From Acanthosepion pharaonis (taxonomy: Eukaryota > Mollusca > Cephalopoda > Sepiida > Sepiidae): a stretch of DNA of 64,000 nucleotides. The stretch lies in the NCBI GenBank assembly GCA_903632075.3, contig CAHIKZ030004727.1, positions 870,001-934,000 of the forward strand. Reading direction: 5' to 3'. The position numbers and the translations under genes were made by a program. Within the stretch, counting starts at the first letter, position 1. Each line of letters starts with the position of its first letter. Below, piece after piece: positions 10,111 through 21,339 of the stretch. The notes below the pieces were generated by a model. The model was not told the DNA's origin. It worked only from the letters and a program-made list of their open reading frames with translations, and searched no databases.

Positions 10111-10659
10111 CTGTGATTTTTTACATTGCAATATGAAACCAGTTTACTAACGTCGATAAAAATTGTCTGGATTCCATACCTCTCCACCATCTTCTCCATT
10201 TAGCGTGTCGTGTCGTCCTTTCTTTGCCTCACAAGAAAAAAGTTCACAAGTTCGTCTAGAAGCTACTATTAAAATGCAGCCATTGATATATGATTTCACA
10301 TGTTTTGCATTTTCAAATTATAACAATAACTCCTCATCCCATAAATTTCGACTAAAATTATTTATTAATTGATTGTGATTTTTTAAACTATAAAGACTTA
10401 TATTCAGAATTAAGTAAGCTAACTAACTGAATAACTGAATAATTAATTGTAGATAATTTTCTCGAATATTTTCCTAAAGGTTATATGTTATTATTCATCA
10501 TCATTTATTTTACGCTGCCGTTGTCATCACCGATCCACTCCACCACAAATTGGGTTCATGGTGACATTTAGAGCAGAATAGTGCAATGGCTTACCGATTA
10601 CTTTTCCTGTTCACTGGGAATGTTGAGGTTACCCCGTCCCTCATCTCAGAATTTAAAGA
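10111..10659. other. no gene recognised
   Basis: AT-rich; the 69-codon frame at 10163-10372 has no recognisable feature. Confidence 0.4.
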
Positions 10660-10945
10660 AACAGATTTAGATGGTTTTCCTTCCCCTAGAATGGTTGCCA
10701 ATCATGTCTCTTTTCGATGCATGATCAAAAAATAGTATTTGCGACCCCGACTTGAATTCGAACACAGATCTCCGATTTATCATCTCCTAGACTGGTTGCC
10801 AATCAAGGCCCAGTCTGTCCCGCTGTGTACACATAGCAGGAGGCGGAGAGACGGATTCATACATTTACCACGTAAGTCCATTCAGTGAACTCGACTGGAA
10901 TTCGAACTCAGCTCTCCAATTCCACAATCCGAGCCGCTCTCCATT
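10660..10945 (-). repeat. SINE-G, two partial copies in tandem
   Basis: Minus-strand B boxes appear twice: cgacttgaattcgaacacag at ~10,747 and gactggaattcgaactcagc at ~10,887. Between them is SINE-G body (tagactggttgccaatcaag, ggattcatacatttaccac). This looks like one copy joined to the head of another. Confidence 0.6.
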
Positions 10946-11039
10946 AATCCATTTACACTTGCCAAAATACATGAAATATCTTTAATGTTACTCTTTAAGA
11001 TATTTAAGGTATTTTTGCGAGTCACTGGTTCCCTCACAA

Positions 11040-11044
<5 letters not shown>

Positions 11045-11105
<61 letters not shown>
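11045..11105. repeat. (CT)n then (GT)n
   Basis: About 24 CT units followed by a short GT run: a compound microsatellite. Confidence 0.95.
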
Positions 11106-11106
<1 letters not shown>

Positions 11107-11689
11107 TCTTTTTTATCATCCTTTAAACTCTACACGTTCCCCATTTGCCACCGAATGAAGCTTTTCATCCATTCATCTACAATTTTTCTTTTAAAAGACA
11201 TCGAACGATATAGTGCAAATGAGAAACTTCGGTCGTCTGGTGTCTGGAAGTCGACTGATCACACTTCGTGATACACGACATCACCGTGTCTACTTCCGGT
11301 GTTAATGCGGGCAAGCACTAGGTTGCGTTGTTGTTCACTGGGCATACGCACGTACATCGTGATTGCTCGTCTCAGCACGAACATTCACCTAACGATATCC
11401 CACACGTTTTAAAAGTTTTAAATAAAGACATCATTGTATACAATGGCCACTACTTGTTTGTGATTCTGAAACTATAGCCTGTTGGTGGCTATTCCACCCC
11501 TACTGTACAAAACAAATGAGCTAATTTAGTAAGCATAGTATTTTTCCATATACAGATATGTGTAACTTTGCAAAACTGAGGTCATTTATGACAAACACTG
11601 TGACACTGCTTGATGTCAATAACAGTACTTGCGTGTTATGCATGAGGTTACTAAGTACAGAAAATCAACTATTATTTACAATATTTGAA
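11106..11689. other. no gene recognised
   Basis: Moderately complex sequence without repeats I can match elsewhere in the window. The small frame at 11558-11767 runs into the antisense of LINE-C. Confidence 0.4.
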
Positions 11690-12440
11690 ACTTTTCCATG
11701 TGCCGTGTACCTTCAGGACGTGAGCGATCATGGCTCTCGACGACATCCTATTTCTTGCGGCTTTTAGTAAGGGTTATCTTTTCACCATACCTTCCACTTC
11801 CAGTTCAATTCTCAATCTACACAGGTTGATCGCTGCTCTTCCCGCTGGCTCTCTAGCCTTCAGTATGCCCTTTGTGTGTCAGATTCTCCAAGCTCTCTTT
11901 CCTCATTATGTGCCCTAAAAATTTCAACTCTTTCGGATTCTAAGTATAAGTTTTCTTTTCGTTTCCATTTTCCTTAAAACTTTCTCGTTTCTCATGGGTT
12001 CAGCCCATGCTAGTCTCAGCATCCTTCTGTAGAACAATTCTATTGCCTGAAGTATCTTATTCATCTGTGGAGAGACACTCATTGCATTAGAAATGAACTG
12101 AGACTACATAACATTTCAGTAATTTTTTATTTGATTCTAACACGTTTAACACTTTCTTTCCCGTATCTTAATACTTTGCTTAATTGTTTAAAGGCATCTT
12201 TTCTGTTTCAATGTCCCTTCGGATTTTCATGTCATATTTTTCGTCGTCTGTTAAAACGCTTCTCAGATATTTGAATTTTCATACTTAGTTGATTTTGGCA
12301 TCTCCAATTCATAGTTCGCATCTTAGGCTATTTCCCTTGTTAACATCCATGAATTCTGTCTTCCTACAATTGACGGTTAGTCCTTTCTTCTAATAATAAA
12401 TCCTGCTAGGACTTCTAGTTCTTTCAGGATCGCATCGCTG
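11690..12440 (-). pseudogene. LINE-C (RTE-like) C-terminal remnant, minus strand
   Basis: On the minus strand it starts inside the RT C-terminus (about 12,440) and ends at the terminal codons around 11,700, where gtgccgtgtaccttcaggac is the reverse complement of the family's ctgaaggtacacggcac end. Blocks corresponding to KYLRSVLTDDEKYD, AFKQLSKVLRY, LRLAWAEPMRNEKVL and FLGHIMRKESLENLTHKGH can be read in shifting frames. The plus-strand frames 11558-11918 are antisense. Confidence 0.75.
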
Positions 12441-12614
12441 CAAAGATTAAATAAGAGAAAAGATTAATGGCGAGAAAATACATGCTTGTCTTACGACCTT
12501 TTCTATTTTTGATTATTTATTGAATTCATTTTCTATCCGTATCCAAACGGTTTGCCCCCAATATAAGCTCTTGGTTATTTAAATGTATTTATCAAAAAAA
12601 AAAAAAAGCCAGTG

Positions 12615-12770
12615 TTCTGGGATGATGATAAACTGCATCCGCGTCCTGGGTAAGACGTTAAACTACGTCAAACAGCAAGGCCTCTGATCAGGTTTTGAGG
12701 AGCGTGGCACTACCTCTTAATTGCTGGTGTTCCCAGGTCCACCATGACCCGGGTGGTAGCACTATCTTTC
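12615..12770 (+). repeat. repeat F, plus-strand copy
   Basis: Contains ttttgaggagcgtggcacta, cctcttaattgctggtgtt and cgggtggtagcac. The reverse complement of 63,560-63,690 has the same three blocks in order. The 69-bp array next to it begins inside this repeat. Confidence 0.65.
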
Positions 12771-13160
12771 GGATTTCTTACTGCTCGGGCCCCACGTGTT
12801 TCACTGGGGCTATTTAACGATCTTTTTGCAATATCTTTCGAATGTCTTACTGCTCGGGCCCCACGTGTTTCACTGGGGCTATTTAACGATCTTTTTGCAA
12901 TATCTTTCGGATGTCTTACTGCTCGGGCCCCACGTGTTTCACTGGGGCTATTTAACGATCTTTTTGCAATATCTTTCGGATGTCTTACTGCTCGGGCCCC
13001 ACGTGTTTCACTGGGGCTATTTAACGATCTTTTTGCAATATCTTTCGAATGTCTTACTGCTCGGGCCCCACGTGTTTCACTGGGGCTATTTAACGATCTT
13101 TTAGCAATATCTTTCGGATGTCTTTCTGTTTCGTTTCACTGGGCTACCTTTGCTTTTGTT
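12764..13160. repeat. 69-bp tandem repeat, five full units plus a partial
   Basis: Units start at 12,764, 12,833, 12,902, 12,971 and 13,040, with a partial unit from 13,109. Units are almost identical; the main difference is a G/A alternation (ggatgtc versus gaatgtc). Each contains tgctcgggccccacgtgttt and gatctttttgcaata. Because 69 is divisible by three, a 177-codon frame (12744-13277) stays open with a 23-residue repeat. Two other frames are open over the array too, so openness is not evidence of coding. Confidence 0.95.
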
Positions 13161-14504
13161 TTCCCTCGAGAATCTCCGGAGAATTTTACGTTTTACCTTC
13201 CTCGACGTAGTTTTTATGAAAGCCCGAAATCTTATTGCTCTTTGTTTTACTGGCAACTTACACGTGTGGAAACCTAAAACCCTACCACAGACAGCGGGAT
13301 TCTTTTCTTCAGACGTATAACTGTCTTCTACTCCAGCCACCATCTTAAATATCCTCGGATGTGGCTCAACAAGTTTCAACTTTAAATTTTACGAGGCCGG
13401 TACCCACACTTTTCATTGGACAACAAATACGAGAGTAATATATTTTTTCTGAATTTGAAAAAATGAATCCCTCCACAGCCCACCATGGCAGTTATTTCTG
13501 GCGTCCCTTTTTATAGCCAATTCTAAATATACAAAAAAAAAAAAAAAAACATTTACACACAAAATGAAAACTTGTAATAACCCATCTGAATTTCTTTTAA
13601 TACATCTCTCTAAAGTAAACGTATAAGACAAGCTCGGACTAATATTTTTTTACTCACACTTTTTAATTAATTATTATTTTTAATTATTTTATGTTGCTGC
13701 CTAATAACCTCACACGCTACTGTCCTCCTTAGACTCGTGATATTTTTTGATATCCCATTCTTTTATTTCTTAGAATAAACTGTGAACAAGTGATATTTGT
13801 AGAACAGTATAAGCAGAGAAAGCTCCTGTTTCCTTATACTTCTCCGGCGTCTGTTCTATTCACATAACACGGAGAATATAGAAATAAGTGAAAGAAGGTT
13901 TTAGACTTAACGTTGAGAGAACCAGAAAAGAATTAAGAAAAATGCAGTGAAAATAACTGCTTCTTCTTGAAATTGTTAAAACAAAATAAAAATAAAACAA
14001 AGAATTTAATTAATTTCCAATAAATAAGTTTTAAATATGCCGTTTGTTGGTTTTAATATTTTATCAGATTTCTTTCATAACCATTAACGGTCATTACGGA
14101 GTGCATGCCTTGGTTTAAATGTTACCTTTCACCACTGACTTAAACTTGAAAAAAATCATAATACAGCCGAGGGAATTTTTGTTGTATATGGTCTTCCATA
14201 TGCTGCTAAAGTTGATTGTCTAGACCTTAGGAAATGTGAACATGTTCTACGTATTGATCTAAACAGCAATAAACCAAAATACATCACAAAGGAGAAACGA
14301 AATCGAAATGACCTGAGGCTCAATTTTATATATTATTCAAGTTCTAATTTAATCCGCCGTTTTTCTATCTATAATTTTTAATTATCCATCTTCAACACAA
14401 AATGAGGGATCAGTTTATTACATTTTGGCAATAACATTTAGGTCCCCAAATGTAAGCCCGTCGAGCCCGGTCAGTACCTAAATGGTTGAACACTTGGGAA
14501 TACT
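13161..14504. other. no gene recognised
   Basis: Unique-looking AT-rich sequence. Small frames around the minisatellite edge (13101-13379, minus) and at 13413-13631 show no family features. Confidence 0.45.
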
Positions 14505-14675
14505 AGGTGCTGTAAGAATGGATTTGCGGGTGGTGCAACTGATAATGGATCGAAATTGTTAATCGAAGAGCCGAGTTCCAATTCCAGTTGGGTTCGTCAT
14601 ATTTACTTACGGGTTAATATCCTTAAGAAAGGTATGAATCCACCTCTTTGGTGATGGGAAGTGAGTGAAGGCGAG
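14505..14675 (+). repeat. SINE-G head fragment
   Basis: A-box-like gcgggtggtgcaactgataa, B-box-like gagttccaattccagttggg and the body motif aagaaaggtatgaatccac match SINE-G at 6.8-7.2 kb. Confidence 0.6.
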
Positions 14676-14960
14676 ATGCCAGATCAAGACCAATAACATA
14701 GCAGATTCTTCTTTGGATTTTATCAAGGATTTCTTAATATATAGCAGGAGTACCAGACCAGATATGGTAGCAAATGATGAATGGTAGACTTATAAATATG
14801 TAAGATAGATTTTGGCAAGAAAAATTGTCTCTCTCGATCTAATAATTGATTCGATATAATCTTTCCACTTCCTGTTAGCGGAAAACGTTAGTCCGAGAAG
14901 ACGCAATTAATTACTCTCCTGGAGGTTAGCATCAGCCATGCTGACGGAAGCTAAAAAGGG
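14660..14960 (-). pseudogene. LINE-B internal RT C-terminal fragment
   Basis: On the minus strand, frames give SMADANLQE, LRLLGLTFSANRKWKDYIES, then IYKS-like and LIWHLAFTH. This covers the segment just after the RT palm up to the WHLxFSH block, without the 3' tail. Frameshifts are present. Confidence 0.7.
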
Positions 14961-15129
14961 TTATCTCAGTATCAGTTCAAAAAATTCAAGAAATTACAGT
15001 GAATTTGAAAAGAGTTTATAATTACAAGGATAGATTGCTCTAGTTCCAGGTGCCATACCTCTTCCCAGATGTCTCAGTATCAGTTATCTCCCTTTAACTC
15101 AACTCTCAAAGTTTTTTTCCCACCTAAGC

Positions 15130-15210
15130 TGTTGCCAGGTATTGAACTCACAACTCAGTGGATTAGACCAACGATTTTATCCACTGGACCATGTGTCCTT
15201 GAGGACATTA
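15130..15210 (-). repeat. tRNA-like SINE head
   Basis: Minus strand: A box catggtccagtggataaaa, B box gttgtgagttcaatacctgg, with about 40 nt between them, as in a tRNA. It cannot be a functional tRNA because the acceptor halves do not pair. Related to 6,055-6,115. Confidence 0.5.
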
Positions 15211-15239
15211 GCGTATGAATTTTTGGGGACTTATAAACT

Positions 15240-15405
15240 TAATACCAATCTACCCCGGTAGATGAATTAAAGGGTTCAGTTCGAAATTTCAATCAACTCA
15301 AGAAGGCCAGAGCGTACAACGCCCGAAACGTCGTGAACATGACAATAAAAATGAGTACAGTAGTACGAACAATGTAAATAATGTAAATAATTACAATAAC
15401 AGATA
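15240..15405 (+). mobile_element. PLE-type terminal repeat E, plus orientation
   Basis: Contains ctaccccggtagatgaatta, caactcaagaaggccagagc, gcccgaaacgtcgtgaacat and gtacgaacaatgtaaataat, the same order as 6,180-6,335. The hammerhead-like core is damaged (ctcaaga for ctgaaga). No PLE coding sequence adjoins it. Confidence 0.6.
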
Positions 15406-16424
15406 GCGTGCACATGTACTTTCTATATTACTGACACTGGATACCAAATGTAAATACAAAATGTTATATATATATTTTTTTAATTTTAAGTAATTGGTTG
15501 ATATTTTTAAAATAGTTTACTACACATTTTACACACTAACAGATAGTTCAAAAGCGCCATAAAGCATACCGTACTCTATATTAAAAGCAATCATTTATGT
15601 TCACTAGATTATTGTTCGTGTCTACCAGTAATTGCTTCTGCATCCAATTCATCTTACAATTTCTTTTCAGTGGATAGCAACAGGTTTGATTCCGAATTTT
15701 TAGACAGTAAATTTCTTAACGCTGTCTTTATAATCTTTAGTTTTGAAAATGTGCTGTCACATTGGACTTGAATAACAGATATTGTGCAAATGACTTTATA
15801 AAGTTCTTGTTCCTTCCTATAACTAAAACAGTTGTCTGTTTCTTTATTGCATTTTTATTTGATATAATCAACTCCATCAGAAGCCAACTTGCCATCGGGT
15901 AAGCTGACACTCTGGCCAGCCCGCCACCGCTAAGCGCTAGTTAGTTTACGACGCAAACACTAAGGACAGACAGTGTCTAAAAAAAAAAAAAAAAAAAAAG
16001 TGCATATACGTCAATAGCAGCCAAAGTTTCGTAAAAATGTTTAACTACGTCCGCAGCAACGAAACTGTTAATTACTCGCACTGAACTGTCGATATGTATT
16101 CTAATTTCAGTCGCACAAGTGAGGCTGTAAGATCAAAAGCCATTAAAATACAATACGTAATGTCTTTCTCAAAAGTTATTACCTTAAGTGAGAGATCGTG
16201 TTATCAAACAATAACAAAAGAGAACTGATCACGCCTTTGCTTGTCACGGACAATATTCATTAACCTATGCAAATCTGTTGTAAACTTTTTTACTCAGAAA
16301 TTGCCTGAAAGAATTAAAGTGTGGGTGGACGATTCTATCATTCTCTTCTTTCTTTAGTCTCTTTATTTTCACTTTCTTTTTTTTACGTTCTTTTCTATCT
16401 CTCTTTCTCTTTCTCGCTATCTCT
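15406..16424. other. no gene recognised
   Basis: AT-rich sequence with an A-run at 15,980-15,999. Nothing matched. Confidence 0.4.
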
Positions 16425-16431
16425 CTGTCTG

Positions 16432-16469
<38 letters not shown>

Positions 16470-16470
16470 C
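16425..16470. repeat. (CT)n(AT)n compound microsatellite
   Basis: A CT run followed by 11 AT units. Confidence 0.95.
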
Positions 16471-16604
16471 CATTCCTTTCTCTTTTTATTGTTCCTATTT
16501 AGGCCTTAAATAGTAAGCGTAGAGGTGAACATCCTGAATGGAATTACGCCGCAAAGAAAAAACGACAGAAAGAAAAGGACGAATAATTTAGGACAGAATT
16601 CTTC

Positions 16605-17380
16605 TGCGTTATGTGCCGTGTCTCTTCAGGATGTAGGCGATCATGACTCTCTACAATTTCCTGTCCTTTGTAACTCTGAAAATGTTGTCTTTTCGCTATC
16701 TCTCCTTATCCCTTTTCTACCAACTATTTAACACAAGGTCGTTAGGGAGAGGTTATGCGCTGGCTTCCTCTGATCATCTTGCCTTCAATCTGTCCTGTGA
16801 GTGTCAAATTCTCCAAGCTCTCTTTCCACATTATGTACCCAAGAAATTCCAACTGCTTCTTTCTATTGTTAATTTTAATAGTCCGGTTTGTTTCCATTTA
16901 CTTTAAAACTTCATCATTGCTCATATGTTCAGTCCATGGCAATCTCAGCATCTTTCTGTAGAACCACATTGTCTCAAGTCTTAAATTCATCTGTGATGAA
17001 ATGATCTAGCATTCACTGTCGATATTTTTCTTTGATTCCTATTTCTTAATACTCTGCTTAGCTTTTGGAAGGCATCTTTTGCTATGCCAATGCACTTTCG
17101 GATTTCGGTGACGCATTTTCCATCTTCTGTTAAGGGACTTCCTAGATATAAATATGAGGACTGATATTTCATGACAATTCAGTGCTGTTTCTAACGCAAT
17201 TCTCCTGTTCCTTAATACACTGCTTAGATTTTGGAAGGCATCTTTCGCTATGCAAATGTGCCTTTGGATTTCGGTATTGCACTTTCTGTCCGCTGTTAAG
17301 ACGCTTCTTAGATATTTAAATTTTTGTACTTGCTTGATTTTGGCATTTCCAATTTGTAATTTACATTTGGAATACTTCTT
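16605..17380 (-). pseudogene. LINE-C, two overlapping or nested minus-strand copies
   Basis: From the plus-strand 3' end (gtgccgtgtctcttcaggat at 16,610) up to 17,190 is one LINE-C terminus, read on the minus strand (Y..LGSPLTEDGKCVTEIRK, IGIAKDAFQKLSRVLRNR). From 17,195 to 17,380 a second piece repeats the same block (KYLRSVLTADRKCNTEIQRH, AKDAFQNLSSVLRNR). The segment corresponding to LTEDGKC...RNR is therefore present twice within 300 bp, meaning a second insertion or a local duplication. Confidence 0.75.
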
Positions 17381-17399
17381 GCTTAATATTAAGAAAACT

Positions 17400-17515
17400 T
17401 TCTTGTTCTTTTTCTTTCGTACTTTCTCTCTTTCTTTTATTCTTTCTTTGTTTCTTTCTCAACCCATGTATTTCTTTCTTTCTCGAGCCATTTCTTTCTT
17501 TTATTCTTCTTTCTG
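17400..17515. repeat. (TTTC)n-like pyrimidine tract
   Basis: Degenerate TTTC/TTC runs. The plus-strand frame 17250-17558 is antisense LINE-C plus this tract. Confidence 0.8.
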
Positions 17516-18140
17516 TGGCACCATGCATAGTTGGCAAGCTGAAAAGAAATATTCATAAATATATGATTTGTTTTTTACGGTTTGTCAACCATTTGATAAT
17601 TATTTAGGGCTGAAAAATATTTCGGGGTTAAGAATAATTCTTTCTTTAAATTCAAGCGATCTGGGAGAAAGAAAGAGAAGACAGAAGAAAAAGAAAAAAA
17701 AATAAATAATACGAAAACGGGTCATAAGCGAGCACACACACGCTCGACTGACACATAACAGATGCCGAAATATATCCAGGTCAAGCACCTGACCTACTTC
17801 CGTGTCCACGAAAAATGAAAGTTTGTTATCAAATGGTTGAAGAAACGAAGTTTAGAGACAATAAAAAATATGATAGGTAACAGGTGGGAAGTGTATCTAA
17901 GGATATGAAGACAAACCATTAATACGAAAACACAGACAATTTCCAGAATTGGAAAAAGCCACACAAGATGATGTTCGCTGAAAATGTTTTTTTGAGATAA
18001 TGAAAATTTTTATTATCGGGCCTTTGGCCGGAAAAAAAAAGTGAAATATTTTTATTCGTTCACGGAAACGCCAACAGGTCTGAGAAATCCCTTTCTTAGG
18101 TCGTATCCAATTAGCGATAAACTGTTTGACAAATACCACG
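17516..18140. other. no gene recognised
   Basis: Mixed sequence, no motif or repeat recognised. Confidence 0.4.
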
Positions 18141-19258
18141 TGTTAAAAAGCCGAAGGTGTCATCGCAGTCGCTTATGATAAGGGCAATTTAAATTTTTAT
18201 TTTTTTTAAGCAAGGTGTTTCTTCCCCCAGAACAAAGCCACGGATTGTCCACACCCGACTAAAAACGTCATTGGCTAGATGGGATCACATGACACACGAA
18301 GGAGGAGAAAGATACCCGACCAGGACGTCATTGGCTAAATAAGATCACGTGGCGCACGAAGGAAGAGGAAAGATACCCGACCAGGACCTCATTGGCCGAG
18401 AGCGGTCACGTGACGCACGAGGAGAATCGGTCGACGCCCTTGTCAGAAGTGGAAGTGTAAGGAGCCGATAAGAAGAAGCGGGGAAGTTGGTATACGCCCC
18501 TCAGAGGCACAATAAGGAGGTGGGAGTGAAAGTGAGTTAACGAAAATGGAAAATCCCTAACCAGAAATATGAAGGGTGGATACGTATTTAGAATTATCAA
18601 AAGAGAATCCCCGACGCCAAACAGACCCACCCCAGTTTTGACGGCGTCAATAAAAGCGGGACCCCAACCGACAGAAATCAGAGTTGCGCCGCGGACGGCG
18701 AGGGAGTTTGAGCGCGGACGGCGGGCCCGGTTCATTCGCCCCTTTGCGGGCAAGAGAGGCCGGTCCGTTTGGCCTAAGTGAAGAAGTTCGTCCAACCGAA
18801 GCCGAAGAGAAGAAGTTAATTCGCGCACTGACGGCGGAGATGAGTGACCAGTAATTCAGACTCTGAAGAGAAGAAGTTTGAGTTGGAGTTTGAGAGCGGA
18901 CGGCGAGAGAGTTGGAGTTGGAGTTTGAGCCGTGAACGACAAGCAGAGATGAGCGCCCAGTGTTGAAACCGCGTCAAGATAGCTAACCAAGATTCACGCA
19001 CACTTCTGGACTCTTCTTCAACCAAGAACAAGTAGTTTGAAGAGCGACTTAAAATCAGACCACAGAGATGAGTTTTTTCGACTTTCGTCCAAGGACACAC
19101 CGAAACACAAATTTCGTAGAGAGCAGACAACTGGAAGCCTTAAAGTTGCCTAGTAAAAGCGTTGTGCCACAATCCAGATATCAGAGCCTGGGGAGCACGT
19201 GACGTCACAACTGGTGTCGTGACCATAGGATCAGAACCCTGGACCACGTCACGTCACA
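18141..19258 (+). mobile_element. candidate solo 5' LTR of an LTR retrotransposon
   Basis: A GC-rich block unlike its AT-rich surroundings. Possible termini are TGTTAAAAAG at 18,141 and GTCACA ending at 19,258, i.e. TGT...ACA. Two bases later lies a sequence complementary to a tRNA 3' end (see 19,261). No gag-pol and no second LTR are present; downstream there is only a TTTC microsatellite. The 5' boundary is a guess from the TG dinucleotide, and the element class (Ty3/Gypsy or BEL) is not determined. A host CpG-rich promoter is the main alternative. Confidence 0.45.
18253..18432. promoter_or_regulatory. three 61-bp direct repeats with inverted CCAAT and E-box
   Basis: Units begin with acccgac at 18,253, 18,314 and 18,375. 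Each carries ATTGG (reverse of CCAAT; at 18,270, 18,330 and 18,391). About 10 bp further on is an E-box-like site, CACATG in the first unit and CACGTG at 18,346 and 18,407. Tandem enhancer units of this kind are typical of LTR U3 regions. Factor binding is inferred from motif only. Confidence 0.6.
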
Positions 19259-19305
19259 ATTGGCGCCGCGACCGGGATCGAACGACATAGTCGACGCTGT
19301 GACCG
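19196..19305 (+). promoter_or_regulatory. primer-binding-site-like block in three imperfect repeats
   Basis: At 19,261 the sequence tggcgccgcgaccgggatcg reads, in reverse complement, as a T-loop (ttcgatc), T-stem and acceptor ending in CCA, which is how LTR elements' primer sites look. A diverged duplicate 49 bp upstream (19,196-19,224: cacgtgacgtcacaactggt) shares the preceding CACGTGACGTCACA. A third partial copy follows at 19,286. The TGACGTCA palindrome in the first copy is also a CRE-type site. Confidence 0.5.
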
Positions 19306-19320
19306 GGGCCGACGTCACAT

Positions 19321-19425
19321 TTCTTTCTTTCTTTCTTTCTTAAGCCATTTCTTTCTTTCTTAATTTTCTAGTCATTCAATGCTTTCTCATTTAAAATATA
19401 GGTCCAACACAATCTTCCCAATACT

Positions 19426-19479
<54 letters not shown>
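19321..19479. repeat. (TTTC)n and (CT)n microsatellites
   Basis: TTTC runs at 19,321-19,365 and a CT run at about 19,431-19,478, immediately after the primer-site block. Confidence 0.9.
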
Positions 19480-19481
<2 letters not shown>

Positions 19482-19704
19482 CTACAGTTCTAAGGAAAAT
19501 ATACTAAATATCGATAATTACTTACCTGGTCTAACTAGAATCCTAATTATTCATGGTTGATGTTATTGCTCAGATTGAAGGAGTCACCATAGTTAGCAAC
19601 CTCCACCATTTAATTAAAAAATATAGAGACAGCATTAAATCTCAGTGACTTTGGAATCCCAATGGAAAATTTCGAATCATTTCAGAACGTCTTTTCTTCA
19701 AGCC

Positions 19705-19737
<33 letters not shown>
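19705..19737. repeat. (AT)n microsatellite
   Basis: AT run with one ATAC interruption. Confidence 0.9.
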
Positions 19738-19738
<1 letters not shown>

Positions 19739-19870
19739 AAGTATATAATTGGTGTATACGGAATGAATTCCAATAACCAACAATTACTATTCTTAAAAGA
19801 GTGCTCAATACAGAGTAGAGCAGATATAAGTATTTATTTTAAAAAAATTATAACATAAATATGTTATAAA

Positions 19871-19986
19871 ATTACTACAAAAATAACCATTTTGTTTCAA
19901 CACCTCCGGTGTCATCAAGTGACATTCAACATCATCACTTGATAAGACACCGGAGGTGTTGAAACAAAATGCCTATTTTTGTAGTG

Positions 19987-19988
<2 letters not shown>
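19871..19988. repeat. foldback repeat, ~50-bp near-perfect arms
   Basis: The left arm (19,871-19,922) and right arm (19,935-19,988) are reverse complements with only a few differences; both contain the caacacctccggtgtc / gacaccggaggtgttg block. The loop is about 12 nt. The minus-strand reading of the left arm (ttgatga - cacc-gga-ggtg - ttgaaac) resembles a degraded hammerhead-type core as in PLE terminal repeats, so this may be an inverted pair of such ends. Confidence 0.8.

Positions 19989-20019
<31 letters not shown>
19989..20019. repeat. (GT)n microsatellite
   Basis: About 15 GT units directly after the foldback arm. Confidence 0.95.
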
Positions 20020-20020
<1 letters not shown>

Positions 20021-20469
20021 TAGTTGTATTATAAACTGTGGGCTTTTGCCATATCTTTTTTTCTGAGAAAGGACGGTGAAATTCACCAACAGGCTTAGCC
20101 TTGGCGGGAATTTTTCCGTCCTTTTTTATCACTAAAGAAAACAAAACTAATAATAGAAGCCTTGTTTCTCCCAGATAGCACTCCCCTTGCTTCGTGTCGA
20201 GTCATGCGGTAATATCTGAGTTTACCAAAACATACTAAACTAGCTATCACCCGAAATTATATGGGTACAAAAGACATTGCGCCGTATTTGTCTTCATGTG
20301 GGCAATAGAAAGAAAACAGTTTTGCCATCCAGAAAAGTGATGCTCTAGTCGACTAAATCGACTGTGCTGATTCCGAATTCTCATAGCACGCCTGACTTTT
20401 TAGATATGCACATTAAGACAGGTTGATCTTTTTACTTGTTTAGAAAATCAATATTGAACTCAAGGTGAA

Positions 20470-20770
20470 AACTGGGTTTTGATGTGGTAACTCAGTCAGT
20501 CGGTTATCTGTCATACGTGATACACGATTAGGCGATCATGTATCTTTCGATATATGATTGATGAGGCAGATTTTTCCCCGCAGTAGGTTGCCATTTCTTT
20601 CTGCGGTAGACCAGTTACCATCCAAGGCTTCTCACCCAGCTATTTACCCATAGCTGGGGTAAAAAAAAAGGAGGATTCATACCTTTCCCATGGCTATTAG
20701 TACATAAGTTAATGTAATGACTCGGCTCTCCGATTCCTCAATTCGAGCCGCTATCCATTAATTCACCGAT
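20470..20770 (-). repeat. SINE-G, nearly full length, minus strand
   Basis: Plus-strand motifs in order: aggcgatcatgtatctttcg, gttgccatttctttctgcgg, ggattcatacctttcccatg, then gattcctcaattcgagccgc near the tRNA-like end. These are the reverse complements of the 6.8-7.3 kb copy in reverse order. The B box is mutated (caattcgag). Confidence 0.7.
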
Positions 20771-21339
20771 AGCTTTCACAATTTTTGAACATTTAGAGAT
20801 ACCTAATTTCCGCAGGGTTTTGCTTACAAGGTGGCTTCAAATTTTTACTATTTCAAAAATAAATCCAAATAAAGTTAATATCTTTTGTATTAGATACATT
20901 GGATGGAAAATATGTTCAGACTAGAATTCTGATTATGAATCACCACAAACGAAATGCAGTTTAATTATTGTATTCGATAAGTAAAAACTGTGTAAATAAT
21001 TATAAAAGATTACAAAAAAGGCTACTCATTGAATAAGATTTGTTAGATCATTTGTTAGATTATAATTAATAAAAACAAAAATTCGATAAAAGTTTATATA
21101 ACCATAATACGACTGGGCACAAATTATAAGACAAAATGTTCTAAATTTGTTTATTAAAATTCACTCTTAAACTCCTACTCTATATAACATATTACATCAT
21201 AATATAGCTAAATTGTTCAGTATAATTTTTCTTTGAAGTAAATGAAGGTCTTATTTGATGGCACAATGATTTAGTAATAATGTGTTTGTGACATGCATCT
21301 TGTCCATATACAAATTGTAAAGCTTCAGTAAATTATAAA
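20771..21339. other. no gene recognised
   Basis: Very AT-rich, no repeats matched. Confidence 0.4.

Noticed and set aside
12744..13277. Apparent repeat protein of 177 residues
   Set aside because: The frame exists because the 69-bp unit is a multiple of three; other frames are open too and the repeat arose inside a non-coding interspersed repeat.
18406..18828. 140-codon minus-strand frame in the GC-rich block
   Set aside because: No motif; GC-rich DNA leaves frames open, and the block has LTR-like ends.
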